Source of the DNA: Chromobotia macracanthus
Lineage: Eukaryota; Chordata; Actinopteri; Cypriniformes; Botiidae
Direction: 5' to 3'
Assembly (NCBI GenBank): GCA_036877525.1
Contig: JAZGTH010000008.1
Span: forward strand, 7,543,001 to 7,607,000
Length of the DNA stretch: 64,000 nt
Under the pieces are notes generated by a model. It saw nothing but the letters and a program-made list of their open reading frames with translations. It searched no databases and had not been told where the DNA came from. Made by a program: the position numbers and the translations under genes. Position 1 is the stretch's first letter; each line of letters starts with the position of its first letter. This document shows positions 10,751-24,310 of this stretch, piece after piece.

Positions 10751-13700
10751 ATCCATCACTGTTACATTGTGCTAGTTGAATATTTTGTTGTCATTTTGTT
10801 CATGCAAGAGTGGTAATACAACGCCCTGCCAACACCTACATACAACCTACAAAAAATGCATTTTAGGGCCTCATGTAGGGAAATCTATTCTCAAAACAGT
10901 GTTTTGAGAACAGTGTTTCCTCTATATTGACATCTTGCTGGGATTTATTTCTTAGTCTCAGGGAAAATACTGAAATTTAGATGTGCCTGGTAAATACATG
11001 TATAATGAATCCCCTTTTTCCTTGTTTTGCAATTAGCTGTGTGGGGTTTTGTGATAAAGACTGCTGCACAGAAAGGTTTTTGCCTCCAACCTCATTCTGT
11101 TGCTCAAGAAAGCTCTGTCAGGCTTTCTTAGGCAACAGAAAACTGTGTCGTTTAATAGGTTCTTAAAGGACTGCCAAAGTTGTTAAAGAGGAATGTCTGT
11201 TCAAGGCAACAGTGCAATATGTGATAAAGCCTTCGTTTTGTTATGTTCTCTCTTTCTTACTTGCTTTGTCTTCCTCTTTTTAACCAACTCCTTAAATAAT
11301 CACATACATTTGTGTTCTATAAATACGGTCATAGTTTGGTTTGGGTGGCAGGCTCTGTGTCTGGCCGTTTAACCATACTGAAGCATCTAAATGTAGGACG
11401 TTCGCAGATATAACCTGGTGGTAAGTGCAGCTCTGGTGCCTTGCCTGAAACACACTTGTGCTCCTCCAGGGAAAAAGGTTAAACGCATTCTTAAATATCT
11501 GCATCTGTGTGAGGACTCCAGTGTCTTGAAACAATGCATTAGCAGTCTCTTTTTCTCACAAGCGTATTTGTACTCACACAATCTCCTCCAGATATTCACA
11601 CATTCTCACACTTTGGGAACAGAGGACAAGTGGCTATTGAATATTAACCATGAAATTACAAAGACCGCATTATAATAGAGGTGAAGAGGTCGCCAGCTGT
11701 GATGAAAATCATAGATTAATAACCCCGACATGAAAACGCCACTGGCCTTAAGCTCTGAGAAATTCCACTTCTCTCTCCTTCCAGAAGTCAAAAAGACGCC
11801 AAACAGAAGACATAGTGTCTGTTTTATTAATGCAGAGGTCAGAGGAGTGCAATGGCAGCCATATTCCCTTTGTTTCTCAAGTAATCCAGTTCAAGCGGCT
11901 AGTTTGTGTTTCAGAAGAGAACAGCCCTCTGTGACCTTCAAAAATCTGCCTGTACAAAAGAAAAAACATGATGAAATGATAGCTGGCGTGCTTTTGCACA
12001 TCTCTCAAAGGAGTTCGGAGTTGTTGTGAAGTGTTTAGACGACACAGATTCCAGTTGGAGCACTTTGAACAGAAATACCTTTGAAACTATGCTCCCTTGT
12101 TGCTTACACCGTCCCAGAACTACATCAAATCAAGAAATGATTACGTACATTTAGTGCATCCGGTCTCACTAATCAAACCTACGAAAATCTGCATCTGAGA
12201 GACCAGAATGATCGTTGCGTGGAGAGAGTGGCTTTCAGAGAGAGTAATATAATATTGGTGGAGCTTCAATAAGTGTTCATTTTGGTTTTTGTTAATGAAG
12301 ACGGTACTCATGGCAGGCATGTCTCTGTTTGTATTTCACTAATACCAAAGGTTAAGCACAGTCAGTGGTTTTCTTCATTATTCTGTGGGATCTGTGCACA
12401 TGTACTGTACATGCATAACCACAGTCACACACAACACCAACCCACCCACGCATACACACACACAGCAGAGGGATCAGTGCTGAAGAGGCTTGGTGAGTCA
12501 CCAGATATGTGGGACTGAAGCCAGTTGCTCTCTACAGTCAAGCATCTTGTCCTCCCACATTAAAAAGAAGAGCTGGCTTACACATTCTGTTCACTTTGAG
12601 GCCTGTCTTCTAGCCATCGTCGTATTTCACCAGCACGCACATGGTAGCTTAAGTGCGCTTAAGCTTGCACTGCGCACAAATGTATGGTGTGCAACAGCAT
12701 GTTGTCCCTTCAATAAATAAACTTCAGCTGTCTCTGCTGTTAGGATCCTGTAGAAGGATATGGAGAGTAGCAGTGTTGCATCCTCCTACATTTAATCTTC
12801 ATAATTAGTTTGTCTTGTATCAATCCAGCCACCTCATTACCTCACTGTATCTGGGCATTTGAAGAGATTACAGTACAATTACAGCTTTAAATGATCTCAG
12901 ATCTGGCTTCCGCAGTAAACAAAGCCTTTGTAGCATCAGTACTCACGCGTGAGGGGTTAAAGTTACAAGCATTACCAATTTCCAAAAAGCACTGACGATC
13001 GTAGACTATTTCAGGTGTAGTTTTCTGATGTTCTTGAAAGTTATTCAAAGATGAAAAGATGAGACAATATAAACAGTTTAGCATCCAGAGTAGCTGCTCT
13101 ATCCATGCCACTATATTCTTTGCCTGACACTTTTTTTATTAAAACTATTTTACCAACATCTTATAAACCAGTTTAGCATTTAATAATATTTGATGCTAAT
13201 TTAATTATTAAATATGCATTTTAATTTATTTTTATAAATGACCTTTGTAAAGAATTAAAGCTCTTCAAAGCTCTTTAATCTGTCACACATGCACACATTT
13301 AAACCCATGTAGTCAAAAACCGGAGCAGACAACACTACAGTACATATCCAGTGTTATTTTTTCATAACAGTCATGAAAAATAACACCAAAGGAGTGCTGC
13401 ATACAGTCTGTGCAGGCTTAGCATGCCCCATCACATATGTGCCTAGAATTACTATACACACAATGAAACTTATTACAAGATATACAGTCGAGAGGAAAAT
13501 AAGAGCAGAATCTGTATTTTATTGTGGCTCCTTCAGAACTGAGCAGTCTGGCAGACAGTGATGGATTTGATTTAGTCTGGATATGCTTAACTTGCACAAT
13601 GAAGCTTGAACATAACATGTAAGACTGAAACGGTTCCTTATGAACTCACTTTTCTTGTTTATAAACCCAGAGCCCAATAACAGGTAAATTGGCTTACAGT

Positions 13701-13787
13701 TAAACTAAATGGATATATGGACATTTAAAAATGACATCACTTCCTTGCAAACAAAGTTGCAGAGTATTGTTTGTTTGAAAATAAAAT

Positions 13788-13908
13788 TACATTTACATTA
13801 TGCATAGGGCAAAAGCTTTAATCCAAAGTGACTTGCAGTGTGTTCAAAATGCATTCACTCCCATGAGGGTTGCTATCCCCCACTCTTTCAGCTGAGCTAC
13901 AGGCACAC
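13788..13908 (-). repeat. tRNA-derived SINE (minus strand)
   Basis: Read on the minus strand, this begins GTGCCTGTAGCTCAGCTGAA with AGAGTGG after it, which is a tRNA-like box A region. It ends CAAGTCACTTTGGATTAAAG followed by a decayed C(T)GCC..AATG tail. This is the head-plus-tail layout of fish tRNA-derived SINEs sharing the L2/V-SINE type 3' tail. It is degenerate and short. Confidence 0.65.
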
Positions 13909-14599
13909 TATTGTATTTCATAAAACAAAAATTTAATTTTTTGTGTCTTTTTTTAAGAGATCAAATGATTTAAGATCTAATGATTTTAGCAGAGAAAACA
14001 AGCTAGAGTCTTGTTTAAAATGATGTCAGGGCAAAACAACGAATACGAGTTTTCAGAAGTAAATCAAGCTTTTGCAACATGCCTCTCTCATTCCATCAGC
14101 CGCACTTTGTTTTTCAAGTTCTGTGGTACGGCGCACTAGTCCTGCACTGGTCTTCATGAGAAACATATGTTGAGCACAATGCTTCCCTTTAGACTCAGCA
14201 AACAATGAAGCTTCTGCAGCTGAGAATTCACAGTCAGCATAAATAATGTGCGAGCTCTGCTTCTCACTCCCAGAACATAGATTAGATGATCTTCAAGACC
14301 TCCCATATACTGTTAGAACAGCTCAGAAAGTCTTCACATAGTCCATCCAACACATTTTTATGCAATAATGCTAATGGCTAAGCACAGATGCTGCAGCACA
14401 AAAAACTTGGATGTGATCAAAGATGTTGTTTTTGGATTGTGCTTGTTGGATTTGCTCAAAGCGCCCTAGATTGAAATGAATGTTTTGATTTTTCATCTTT
14501 GTGAAACTCTAGTGATGCCTAGTGTCTTGATGGTTTAATTTTTTTATTTTTCTTTTTTTTATATGTAATCATCATACGTCTTTATAGATGCATGGCAGA

Positions 14600-15190
14600 G
14601 AGATTAATCAACCTATCCAAATAACCATGATGGTGCCGGATTGCGGAATAATGAATCGGTTGATGAATGTGCAGATATATTCCTCCTCTTTTAATTGAAG
14701 TTTGGTAGTTGAACAAAGGAGCTACGTGACTGCACAATGCGAGCGGAGGGATGAACAGTGGTTTGAAGATGAAGGGGGAAGATTATTTCCGGTGGACTGG
14801 AGCAACCCAACACTGCAAAGTTAAATTAAAGGCAGAATTTGCACAACAGTTGGGCGGGGGGCAGTCAGACAAACGCAGCGAAGGGGACCGGCTGGGTTTA
14901 ATGACCTCTCTTCTGTGTTGATTCAGCTCTCGCATCAGCCCCATGCAATTAACAGCCATATCCTTCCCTTTGGCTTTTTATTTAATCAAAACCCAGGCTT
15001 GGAGAAAGCGAGGGCGAGAGAAGGGGGAAAAATTAAGAAGGGAAAAAAATTAAAAGATGAATGAGATTACTGTAAGTGGCTTTAAAAATGAACCCGCCAT
15101 ACATACAGTGAATATCAGAGATAATGCAACAATGATTGGAGGAGCGATGCTCATGAGCTAATGGAGCTCCTCATTAGGCTGTGAATATTT
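14600..15190. promoter_or_regulatory. candidate conserved non-coding element
   Basis: A long repeat-free island whose composition departs from the flanks. It includes the GC-richer core AGTTGGGCGGGGGGCAGTC, GACCGGCTGGGTTTAATGAC, a CATGCAATTAACAGCC homeodomain-type site and TTTTTATTTAATCAAAACCC. There is no coding potential on either strand. The clean, information-rich look is typical of vertebrate enhancers kept by selection, but conservation was not tested. Confidence 0.33.
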
Positions 15191-17155
15191 TTATATAGAC
15201 ACCTGTTTGTTGGTTTGTTCCATTTGTCTGTTAGATTATTTAACTAAGCTGCCATTATGGATTGGAATATTTAATATCTAGATGTTGGACACTTGTGTGC
15301 TGATGACAACATGGATCAATTCTCACCTTTTATGCATATAAAAAACTGATTTTGATTTATTTGATGGTTATTACAAAGTAATAACACTTTTATTAGTAAT
15401 ACAGCAAGTTTTTATATCCACAAAGAACTTCAAGCCATTAAATATGAAGTCTGGTGTATGTCTACAGTATTGCTCAATGCAGGCTATGGAAAAGGAGACA
15501 GTGGTGTAAAAACAGACAGAACAGCAGGGCGGTGATTTTGATCCTGGTGGGTGGGCGTTCTCTGATGTAAGACGGCGCGTAAGGTTGTCTGCATGTCTGC
15601 TGTGCGTGCTTCCTCCCCGCATGCCGCTCTGGTTTCTCTGTCTTTAGCCAATGTGTAGCCGTATGTGACAAAAAAGGCTATACAATATGCGCCCTGCTGT
15701 TTTATGGCTATACTGTTATGCAACCACAGGTCTACTGCCAGAAGCGTCGCATCTGACTGCATCAGCAAATGTTGCAGAGAAGGAAGTCAAAGGTGCATTG
15801 CCCACTTGTCTGGACTGCATGACACCCCAGTATGCTGCCTATATAGGGCACCTGTTTTTTGTGCACCATTGACAGTCTTGGCTCACCTAAGTGCTCACTG
15901 TATAGGCAAGATACAATGTGACCACAGGAAGTGTGAAAGGAGGCCACAGTTTAAATTCTGAACAATTTTTCAATAAACCAAAATGTGCAGTGACATGAGG
16001 GTGGGTACATGTCAGATGTTGTCTGCAAAAGGTGTAATTCAACTGGACGGACCAAATTTTAGCGTGAATTTCGCATGGGAATGTTTTGACTTCAGAATGA
16101 GTTTTTATAATATTCAAATATTATTTTTGGAAGTTTAAAATCCACCTAGCTCAAAATGCTTTTGAATAGGCATGTTGTTTATGGCAGCATATTCCCTTTT
16201 AGGGATTTTTCTCAAAATGCACACCAAAAGACCAACTTACATGCTTGTGTGCAATTAACCAGGAAATGCAAGACTACCGGTTTATATTTGAAATGAACCA
16301 GTCCTTCTGCCTGTCACTGTTTCGCAGTCTCCAAAGGCTCCCTCAAAAGTGTGCTTTGTGAGAGTCTAAGCCCAAAAGAACACATAGCATTTTATGTATC
16401 TGAGCTAAATGTCAAAGGGTTGCTTGGCAAAGCATGAAAAAACAGACCTCTATTTAACCCACACTGACTCAGTGCAGCTTGCGCAAACACGAGCACAGAC
16501 CGTAGCCTTGTAGGACGTAGCAGCCCTTCATGGAGGCTTGCCACATGTAAACATTTTTCAGGGCTAACTGGCTCTCCGATTTCATTTTGAACTTTAGCTC
16601 ATCTTAAACACTTTTTTTGTCTTGTCTAATATTTACAAATGCTTGATTTCAAATATTTCGCTGTGCATAACGATCGTTGGACTCCAAATGGTAAACAAAA
16701 TGTACCAGGTGCATCAAATTAGCATGGACCCAGCTAGTTAGAAATGTAGGCCAGGGTGCTGACCGGAGCATTGGGTATTGATTCTGGAACCGTGAGAACG
16801 AGTCCATTTCTTTGAGTTTTGGAGTCCCTAAACAGTCTCAAATGAAGCATGTATTTGCACAGCTTGGAGCAGATATGTGACAAATCAGCAGCAACTGTAG
16901 GGCCGGTGTCGAGAGCTCGTGCCTGCTGAGCACTGGATCTCCTGTGCAGGTGTGTCTACAACAGGGACACAAGCACAATAGAACCCTGAGCATCAAGGAG
17001 CCCGCTGGGATTCCACAGGATGAGGCGCCACATTGGGAAAATTACTTGTTTCCTGTTGCCTTTTCCTCGCTTCTCATTTTAAGATTGCTGAAGTGCAGGC
17101 TTTAGTGTTTGCTTTGCTATTATTAACCATGCATGCATACATGCATATGTACAGT

Positions 17156-17241
17156 ACATATATACAGTATATGTACGTATATGTTGTGTGTATATATATA
17201 TATATATATACATGTGTATATGTATATATATGTATATATGT

Positions 17242-17304
<63 letters not shown>

Positions 17305-17336
17305 TTATATATATATTATATATTATATATATATTA

Positions 17337-17434
<98 letters not shown>

Positions 17435-17470
17435 TACACATATACATACATATACATACATATAACTATA
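17156..17470. repeat. long (TA)n microsatellite with TACA-rich edges
   Basis: About 300 bp of almost uninterrupted alternating TA, broken in the middle by TTATATTATATATTATATAT-type interruptions. It is flanked by TACATGCATATGTACAGTACATATA on the left and (ACATAT)n on the right. All the Tyr/Ile-repeat open frames here, on both strands, are artefacts of this repeat. Such tracts can extrude cruciforms, and their length is often mis-assembled. Confidence 0.95.
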
Positions 17471-19684
17471 TGGGTCATAACTAGGCCCAGAAAGACTCTG
17501 CTTTCATATTTCACAAGAAATTCACATTTCTTGTGGATTACATGTGAACTTTGTCATCCTTTACCAGGAAAATGAGAGAGCCTAATGTCCAGTGAAATAT
17601 GCCATCAGATTCATCTTTTCTCACTCCTACTGTTTAGCAACAACAGTTACACATGTGAACTATTACAGCATTAGTGGAAAATGAATATAAAGGCCATTTA
17701 AAAATATTGGCCTTTGTTTTCATCCGTCTGAGGGCTTAGAACATACTTCGTCCTGACATGCTAATAGCTTAATGTTCTTGTTAAAGGAAATACTGCAGCT
17801 CAGTTTCTTACCGAATTCTGAATATTCACCAAACTGAATATCAGATCTCAGCTGCGTCTTAGGATCACCTTCATTTGAGTACACGATCAGTGCTTACATG
17901 AGAGAATTGTTGGGGAAATCTACTAGTTAGTATGCTAACACTGTACTACACTAAACATTTACTGAGAACAGAGAATTCAGGTCAGCAGGGTCATTTGTAT
18001 ATAGAAAACGCAGTGTATTAAAGTTTTTTTTTTTTTTTTTTTCTATTTTAAAGTGGAATTTAAATGTGTGTGGAAAAGAATGCTGGCATGAGAACCTCAG
18101 TGCACACTAATGAATGACAGCTGGAGAGCAGGAAGAGCAGGAAACTGGAAAAATATCAAGACTCAAGTTTCTACATGTTTACACAAGACAAATGAACACA
18201 CAGTTTGTTTCTCTTTATCTGTCTTTGTCTCGTGTGTCACATCCATTCAACCTAGTTTTGCTTCCAGACTAAAAGTGGGCAAATCTGGCAAAAATTTTGG
18301 CAGCTGAAGGCTAAATAACTGTTGACATTTAACATCTTGTTAAACATGAGAGAATATTGTCACTTAGTGAATCATCGGGTGATTAGCCCGGATTAGGTGA
18401 ATGTTAACCTGTTAATGGACTGTTTATACTTTTTATGTAACTTCACCTGATACAATTATGAGTAAAATACACAATTGGTTAAAATCACAAACAAGGTCAA
18501 TAATGATGTCACAGTTGGTTCAAATCAGCAGAGATATAAAAACATCCCTGGCTACATATTTGCCTGTATTCAGTTATAATATGCATAATGGAGAGGTGGG
18601 CACCATCCCCCATTTCAAAACTCTGGCAAAGTCCTCAAGGTTGTTTAAAGGAAAAATCAGTAATGACTGCCATTGTCCGAGCTCACATTAGAAATGACTC
18701 TGTGGTATTCAGCACTATCTGGGGCAGGGCAGGAACATGTCCAATCTGCCCCTTTGTCAGGTGAGAATTAAGCTTTTCTCACCTCATGGAAAAGAAGCTC
18801 CAGAGAGCTGGAAGAGAGAGAGATCATTGAGATACCTCCCCACCAGAAGCTCTGACCTATGATTGTCTCTCATATGGAGAATTTGAACAGATAAAAAAAA
18901 ATATGTATCACTAAAAGACCTTTAAGGCAATTTTTCTTTATAATTTTAAATTATACAAATTCAAAACTATATGTCTGAAATATTCTGATTTACACAGGAG
19001 ACATTTGGGATGTCCTCATTTGTTAAAACATTATATAAAATGTACATTTAAAAAAATGCAAGTTTTTAGTTAAAGTGTGGATTAGAATTAGTCTAATTTA
19101 CATAAATAGCTGTATTTACAAACAAGAATTTTAACTTTGACGTTGCCAGCATAAGTTAGCTGTTTGCACAATACATAATTGACGCTGATCGCAAATTAGT
19201 CGCAGCACAGATGACCAAAGGTTTTAAAATGGCCAGTGAGGGCATATCCTTACCTTTTAATGAGGTCTTGTATTGTTGTGGATGTCAAGTTTCTTGAAAG
19301 GTAAGCCACCTCACACCCCCCCAAACCCTGTACTCGTTGGTTCAGGCTGAATAGTTCTGTGATATGTTCTGCTCCAGTGTAGTACAGAAGAATTACTTTG
19401 TCTTATCTTGCAGTGGACAGAGGTGACCTTGTGGAGGAATGAGAGAGGCAATTAATACGGCAATCACTTGTGCCATGCAGTGAGTGCTTCACCAAATCCT
19501 CTCTGTTAACCTTTACAGGGAACAGAGGAAAAACAGGGTTGACAGAAGCTCACCTCCAGCTTTTTTAAGTGTGGTATTGTTATTTTGTATAGTAATACTG
19601 TTTGTGAGATATAAAGTGTCAGTTGTTTTGTCTGCAGCAATATCTGTACAATGAAGTCTAAGTAGAAAACTATGCATGTGTCTA

Positions 19685-19915
19685 CCCAGCTAACAGGAAA
19701 CATTCTCAACGTTAGCAAAAATGTTCTTGCAGTAACATTATAGAATGGTTGTTTTAACATTATATATAAACAATCGTAAGTAATTAGTGACGAAATTAAA
19801 GTTTGAATAACCAAACAATGTTAATACAACATCAGAAAACTGGATGTTTTGAACGTTCCTATAAATGTCAAAACTTTTTAACTTAAATTCTGTAACAAAA
19901 ATGTTACTTTTTTAA
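19685..19915. mobile_element. CCCAGCTAAC-type element, copy 1 (right end decayed)
   Basis: It begins CCCAGCTAACAGGAAACATT (19685), immediately after TA. Its interior GTTAGCAAAAATGTTCTTGC, then AACATTAT and AACCAAACAATGTTAATAC, is shared with the copies at 49.5 and 63.0 kb. The right terminus is not clear; about 19915 is an estimate from where the AATGTTAC pattern stops. Non-coding. Confidence 0.55.
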
Positions 19916-21229
19916 ACTGTGTATAGGTCTGTACATCTGATGTTGTTCCCAAAGAAGTCCATTTTGCACTTAAGAGCCTTCCAAAAATATTAACTGGAAA
20001 AATCTTCTGTTAAACAATGACATTTGCATTTTAATGTTGCTTACAAAACATAAGCCATAAATGGACAAAGATGGTATAAAGGTGAAGTTCCAACACCTGC
20101 CAGCAGGGTTTAACTGCACATACTAACAATCCAAACTTTGATCCCCTGTACAAATGGGGAAGTCACTGTTGTGCCAGAGAGTTATGGAATATCAAATTCC
20201 ATCAGCTTGTATGGGTAAGAAGTTGAATTTTCCAGCTGTCAGATACACCCAATGCTGATTTAGATGAATATGATCTTGTAATCTCTTATGTCCTCCATCT
20301 AATGCTGTTCAGCTATGTTCCACTGTATTCTCCAAAATAAACACACACTCTGTGGTTCATTAGACACTATAGAAAACTAACCTGTGAATGCAGACAACAG
20401 CGCAGTCTGCATTGACAGGAACTCTGGATCGTTCCCTGCACAAACAGATCCACTTGTTTTGCTTTCAGACACAATCACACCAAGGGAAGGGTTTCCAACC
20501 ACTTAATGTAATTTTGAATTATCCCGTATTTATGAAAACAATTTCATTTTGTATTAAAGCCCTTAAGATGCAGTTTGTGTTGTGTTTTAGCATTTGTAAG
20601 TAAGTATTGTATTTCAGTTTCACACAAGAACAAATGTTATACAATTGCACTGAAAACAAATGCAACAAAGTGCAAGATGGTTGTCAAACACAGTGAGAGA
20701 ATAACAATGCCTGTTATGTTATACGCTGTCACCCTGACAGTGTGGGAGTCTAAAAAGGGGAACAGTAGCTGCTATTCGCTAACATTTCTCTAAGACAGTG
20801 AGACCAATCATTTTCTTGTTGTTTAAGTGGCATTTATTTTCATTTCATTTTTTTAAATGTTCCAGTGGCATTCAGAACACACATTAAGAGTTAAAGAATA
20901 TGCAGTTTTAGGTAGTGGATCAATAGTGGCAATTGAGGAAAAAAGTGTGACATCACTTTAATAGCAAAGAAAAAATGCATTTGCGTGCTGTTGTACAGCT
21001 GTGAATAAAGTTTTGCTTACATTATTGAAACCAACATACACCAACATACTTATGCAAAAACATGCAGAGGCTGTTCTTATTGCTGTTATTGTTTGGCTAC
21101 TGTACAACCTAAATAACCAACAGCTATAGACTTTTCACTAGCAACTCGGCACTCATTGCTAAATTGGGCACAATTAGTTCTTCAGACCCCACACTGGGTC
21201 TCCTAACCCAAAGACCACGTGTAGCTGAG

Positions 21230-21720
21230 CGAGGCAAGCCAGCTCTCATTAATCTTGGCCTGCTGAGTGCTGGCCTGCGAGCGGAAGTGACCGTGGAACA
21301 TGCGTTTCGGAGAAATACACACTGGCCCTTTTGCGTGACTGAGGAAAGCAGGAGCCTCAAGCCAATTATCCAGTCCCCATTTTGTCTTTAATTTTATGCA
21401 ACGTATGGAGCGCATGAAACTGTGTCTCCCTACCAGGCAGACACCCGGGCCTGTCTAGATGATTGCAATTAAAGGCAATTCCATTGCATTGCTGCTGTTA
21501 GGTGGAACTACTGTTGGGAGAGGAGCTGGGGAGACGCTCGGGGTGGTCTTAATCATTGACCGGTGTGACGGGCTATTTTTGACATTCCTTTTTCATATGC
21601 TTTAATTAGCCAATGTGAAGGAGAGAGATAATTCTATGCAGAGGAACGCTGGACGTTTCGGACTGTGGGATGGCAATTAGCGCATGTGCTGCAGACACAT
21701 TGTGCTATGGTGCTCATATG
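21230..21720. promoter_or_regulatory. candidate conserved non-coding element
   Basis: A repeat-free island containing CTCTCATTAATCTTGGCC, GCCAATTATCCAGTCCCC, GATTGCAATTAAAGGCAATT, GGTCTTAATCATTGACCGG and a TTTAATTAGCC site. Several homeodomain cores and a TTGACCGG motif are packed in under 500 bp without coding potential. The regulatory function is inferred from texture only. Confidence 0.3.
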
Positions 21721-22956
21721 GGAAATATGGGTTTGAGTACAATATGTATCCTTGTGACATAATTCCATTTCCTTTTCTCTCCCCCTAATATTTATTCTGT
21801 TCCTTTCCTACCCTGACTGGTCTTTTCAGCCAGGTATTGTGCATTTTCCCCCAGCTTTTAGATTAGTGGTCTTGGTATTAGTTTCACAGTGGCAGATTGG
21901 TCAAAGTTCAGCTGGTTAGCATAGTTGAGTTAGCCTCTGCTGGTAGATTCTGTAACTACATCATCCAGACACAAAAACCCTCTCTACTGGCAACCATTCA
22001 AAAACAGCTGTATATTCTATACACAGTATACACAAAATTGTGCAAGCAACGTAATATTTTTGTCTCACAAATGTTTCTGTCTCTATCAATAAAGACCCAC
22101 AGCAACCTTTCAAAGGTTTATATGTAAAACATATTGCTTAGAAGTAACAGATGCTTTGGTGATGATAAATGCACTTCACAGGTAAATCTAAGCCATAAAC
22201 TCTCACCTAGTGAAAACTAACAATATTCTGAGGCAGTATCTACCCAAACCAAATCTCCTCTCCAATACTTCTCTGATCACCCACAAGCAGAGATACTGCT
22301 CCCCCTGCTGGAGGAAAGTGACTGCAGAACAGAAGCAGAGATGGGTGAGAGCCAGTGAGTGAGTGAGGCAAAACTACAGGCTGCCAAGCCCTGTTTCAAT
22401 ATTCCTTCAGCACACTTGCCCCAGCTGTTTCATAATTAACACTGGTGTAGGGAGATGCTCTTCATCTGCTTGATTAGATAATTAAATAATTAATTAACCA
22501 GAGGGCTTACACAACCTCTTCAGATCTGTCTTTCTCTGTAGAGAGAAGCGGGCGAGAGAGAGAGAAGCACAGATGAGCTTTTACTGGAGTTCCATCTGGA
22601 CAGCAAATCAAGATATTCTCCTGCTCCTCATCCTCTCTCTCACACACACAATATACACAGTTTAGTTTCACTATATTAATGAGGACATCTCAGACTTTTG
22701 TTGTTTATGCACCAGACTAATGATATTCTATATCTTCCTATTACAAGGCTCACAAGTTGGTCTTTGATGTTTCACTATATTTATAAAGACATTTTTTTTA
22801 AAATGGCCTTTAAAATATAGCCAGACTTCATACACTTACAGTTTAGTTTCACTTGGGCATCTTGTAGACTTTCGCTGTTCATTATTCATCAGATTAATGG
22901 TATTTTCCAATCCTTTCCAACCCTAAACTAAACTGTCACACAAATTTTAAGTATGT

Positions 22957-23165
22957 CATTTGCATTTAACCCCCACACATACTGAAAGTCATAAACACAC
23001 CTACCTGGAGCAGTGGGCAACACTGCAGCACCCAGGAAGCAATTGTGGGAAAGATGCCTTGCTCAAGGGCACCTCAGTCCTTTCCTGTGAGCAGTGGGAA
23101 TCAAACCTGCAACCTCTCTGTTACAAGGCCAACTCTCTAACCATTAGGCCACAACTGCCCCCACA
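22957..23165 (-). repeat. tRNA-derived SINE (minus strand)
   Basis: On the minus strand it reads from GGGGGCAGTTGTGGCCTAAT, then GGTTAGAGAGTTGGCCTTGT and GGTTGCAGGTTTGATTCCCA, which are recognisable box A- and box B-like tRNA promoter blocks. The body follows with CTTGAGCAAGGCATCTTTCC and ends in TGCAAATGACATAC. This is a familiar fish SINE layout. The open frame on the plus strand (PGSNCGKDALLKG...) is simply the SINE read backwards. Confidence 0.7.
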
Positions 23166-23559
23166 GTTTGTAGATTCCAGTGGTGAAAAACATTCAACAC
23201 ACTTGCTTTAAAGCTTCAAGATGAGAAGGCGTGTTAGCAACGGCTTTTGTTTTATCTGTTCTTCTCTGTGATCTCTGTGAGCTTCTGAACTGAAATAATG
23301 TTTTCAACAGAGCATATGAGCAACATTATTCAGATCGTTCAAAATAAAAACCAACGCATGACCAATGTTTGAATCACCAGATGCTGCCTCATAACAGACG
23401 CTCGATGTGAAGAGAAGACACATGGTATATTACATACCTCATTGTTTAATTAGGTAAGAGAGAGTGGAAATCAGTTTTGAATGAGAGAGGGAAAAAGTAA
23501 TAAAGCAAATGTTTCTGCCTGGTTGTCGGTCTGGAAGCTGCAAAACCAGTAAAAATGTA

Positions 23560-24310
23560 ATAATAATAAAGGCGCCCAAATGCGGATGTAATGGCCTGTA
23601 TTTATGTGTTTCATTTTATCTTCAAAGACGGGCTGAAATTAAACAAACGTGCGAGTATAAAAGGCCATTTTAAAAATAGCCCCTTTTTTCAGAGAGCGAT
23701 CTCATCTCGGGTCCCACAGAGAATATTGCTACCGTCAGCATTTGCAGACATTAGAAGATGAATCAGTGCAGGAAAGAACAGAAGAGAGAAAGAGAAAGGG
23801 GTGAACGATGACAAAAAGACATTTTAATCACGGTTATTTCCGCCTGCGCCCAGGCGAATGAGGACCGTGCCAGGGGTTGCATGATTGAACTGCTCCCCGC
23901 ACCTTTAAACAAAGCCCACACAACTTCCTCACCGGCTTCATTTAAAGACTTCTTTAGCCATAATCATTTTCATATAATTCACTTTCATACAATTCTTTCT
24001 CCTAATCATTATCAGGGCCACTAACGTCTTAATGACTTCATAAATTTAAGCTATAAAAAGTAATGGAGAAAGACAAATGAGATAATTAGGAATAAATCTT
24101 AGTGGAAGCCCATTTATCAAAACATCGAGAGCCACTGAATATTCAAAATCATTAGGCCCTGTGTGTAATTAACAAAGCCCCTCAGTTATGAAGGAAACCT
24201 GTTTCCAAAGATATTAAGATCCAAAAGACTCCATGTTATTAAATTGACCGATGAATCTACGGTGTATAATATGATGTGGATTATTAGGATCCTTTTTAAT
24301 TAAAAAGTGT
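23560..24310. promoter_or_regulatory. candidate conserved non-coding element (large)
   Basis: One of the longest clean islands in the interval. It contains TTTTAATCACGGTTATTTCC, GCCTGCGCCCAGGCGAATGA, CACCTTTAAACAAAGCCCAC (a TCF/LEF- or SOX-like ACAAAG core), AGCCATAATCATTTTC, CTCCTAATCATTATCAGGG, GAGATAATTAGGAATAAATC and GTGTAATTAACAAAGCC. ATTA cores recur across the whole stretch and coding potential is absent. It looks strongly like a multi-part developmental enhancer, but this is inference without alignment. Confidence 0.4.

Noticed and set aside
15371..15961. Cluster of overlapping frames on both strands
   Set aside because: Mutually overlapping in four frames; a GC-richer non-coding patch explains the openness.
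17033..17575. Long Tyr/Ile-repeat open frames on both strands
   Set aside because: They are the (TA)n microsatellite translated in all frames.
22960..23211. 83-codon frame reading PGSNCGKDALLKG
   Set aside because: It is a tRNA-derived SINE read in reverse.
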